From: an uncultured Collinsella sp.
GTDB lineage: Bacteria; Actinomycetota; Coriobacteriia; Coriobacteriales; Coriobacteriaceae
Length of the DNA: 5,452 bases
Reading direction: 5' to 3'
NCBI GenBank assembly: GCA_900551655.1
Contig: URWM01000122.1
Location: 1-5,452, forward strand
Numbering within the stretch: position 1 is the stretch's first letter; the number at the start of each line of letters is the position of its first letter. A program made the position numbers and the translations under genes. Shown here piece after piece: positions 5,265 to 5,452 of this stretch. A model generated the notes under the pieces. The model saw nothing but the letters and a program-made list of their open reading frames with translations, searched no databases and had not been told where the DNA came from.

Positions 5265-5278
5265 ACCCCTTGCAATAA

Positions 5279-5452
5279 CTAGCTATTGAGCTTGTTAATG
5301 TCGTCGTCGGTGATAGTGCCCTCCTGGCTGGACGATTTATCCTCGGAGGTTGCACCCTCGCTGCTCGAATCGGAGGATGCGGACTCGCTGGATCCGGTAT
5401 CGGTCGACTGCACGTCGGCACCCGAGACCGTCTTGGTGGTGAGGTCATAGGG
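5279..5452 (-). CDS. C-terminal end of an unidentified protein with a Ser/acid-rich tail (5' part outside window)
   Basis: An open frame runs from the window edge to TAG at 5279-5281, giving 57 residues that begin PYDLTTKTVSGADVQ and end TITDDDINKLNS. Of the 57, 15 are Ser and 12 are Asp or Glu, concentrated in residues 16-51 (for example SSESASSDSSSEG). This is low-complexity, probably disordered sequence. Such tails are common at the ends of secreted or cell-wall-anchored actinobacterial proteins (penicillin-binding proteins, LCP enzymes, lipoproteins), but nothing here identifies the family. No sorting motif or membrane segment is visible in the fragment. The reading frame is supported by the stop codon lying just ahead of a hairpin and a strong terminator on the same strand. 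No start codon is inside the window. Confidence 0.72.
   Translation of the reverse strand, partial: PYDLTTKTVSGADVQSTDTGSSESASSDSSSEGATSEDKSSSQEGTITDDDINKLNS

Larger units (their letters stand above)
4962..5278. other. Gene-free stretch: hpf leader plus 3' region of the upstream gene
   Basis: 317 bases without a supportable gene, more AT-rich than the surroundings. From the right it holds a hairpin after the upstream stop codon (5236-5264), a strong terminator (5178-5212), then about 216 bases before hpf that contain one perfect dyad (5083-5106). The hpf promoter must lie between the terminator and 4961, but I see no good -35/-10 pair at standard spacing. No tRNA-like TTCGA loop or known riboswitch core was recognised. 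Confidence 0.7.

Overview
The window is 5.45 kb of GC-rich bacterial DNA in which every gene I can support lies on the minus strand, so transcription runs from high to low coordinates. The dense coding, GC-rich codon use, AAGGAG/GGAG-type ribosome binding sites and gene content (long-form HPF, DegV protein, NAD-type isocitrate dehydrogenase, HEAT-repeat protein) fit a gut Actinomycetota of the Coriobacteriia, Collinsella-like. That placement is an inference from general character, not a database match.

From right to left the layout is as follows. (1) 5279-5452 holds the C-terminal 57 residues of an unidentified protein with a Ser- and acid-rich tail, followed by a hairpin and a strong intrinsic terminator at 5178-5212. 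(2) A 317-base gene-free stretch leads to hpf (4377-4961), encoding the ribosome hibernation factor. (3) An AT-rich perfect dyad and then an intrinsic terminator or attenuator lie between hpf and a DegV-family fatty-acid-binding protein gene (3344-4297). (4) After a 98-base gap with a weak promoter candidate comes a compact four-gene run: a beta-hydroxyacid dehydrogenase (2166-3245), a small membrane protein (1732-2160), a HEAT-repeat protein (1018-1716) and icd (43-1011, 3' end missing). Gaps are 5, 15 and 6 bases. Two of the ribosome binding sites are formed by the last codons of the preceding gene, so these four genes are probably one transcript.

Two things stand out. First, the dehydrogenase ends in a 53-residue extension in which 52 residues are His, Cys, Asp/Glu or Gly, built from four 12-residue repeats (36-bp repeats in the DNA). 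It looks like a metal-binding or metal-storage domain fused to a metabolic NAD(P) enzyme, and is the best candidate here for something undescribed. Second, the first 42 bases are not genomic. They are one P5 base, the 8-base Nextera i5 index known as S508, and the full Nextera read-1 transposase adapter. The icd reading frame runs into this adapter and gains a false C-terminus (LSLIHI), so the contig should be trimmed to begin at base 43.

Functionally the window mixes central carbon metabolism (isocitrate to 2-oxoglutarate with NAD; reduction of a small semialdehyde or beta-hydroxyacid interconversion), lipid handling (DegV) and stationary-phase ribosome protection (HPF). The link between the dehydrogenase, the membrane protein, the HEAT protein and icd is positional only; the sequence does not show a shared pathway.
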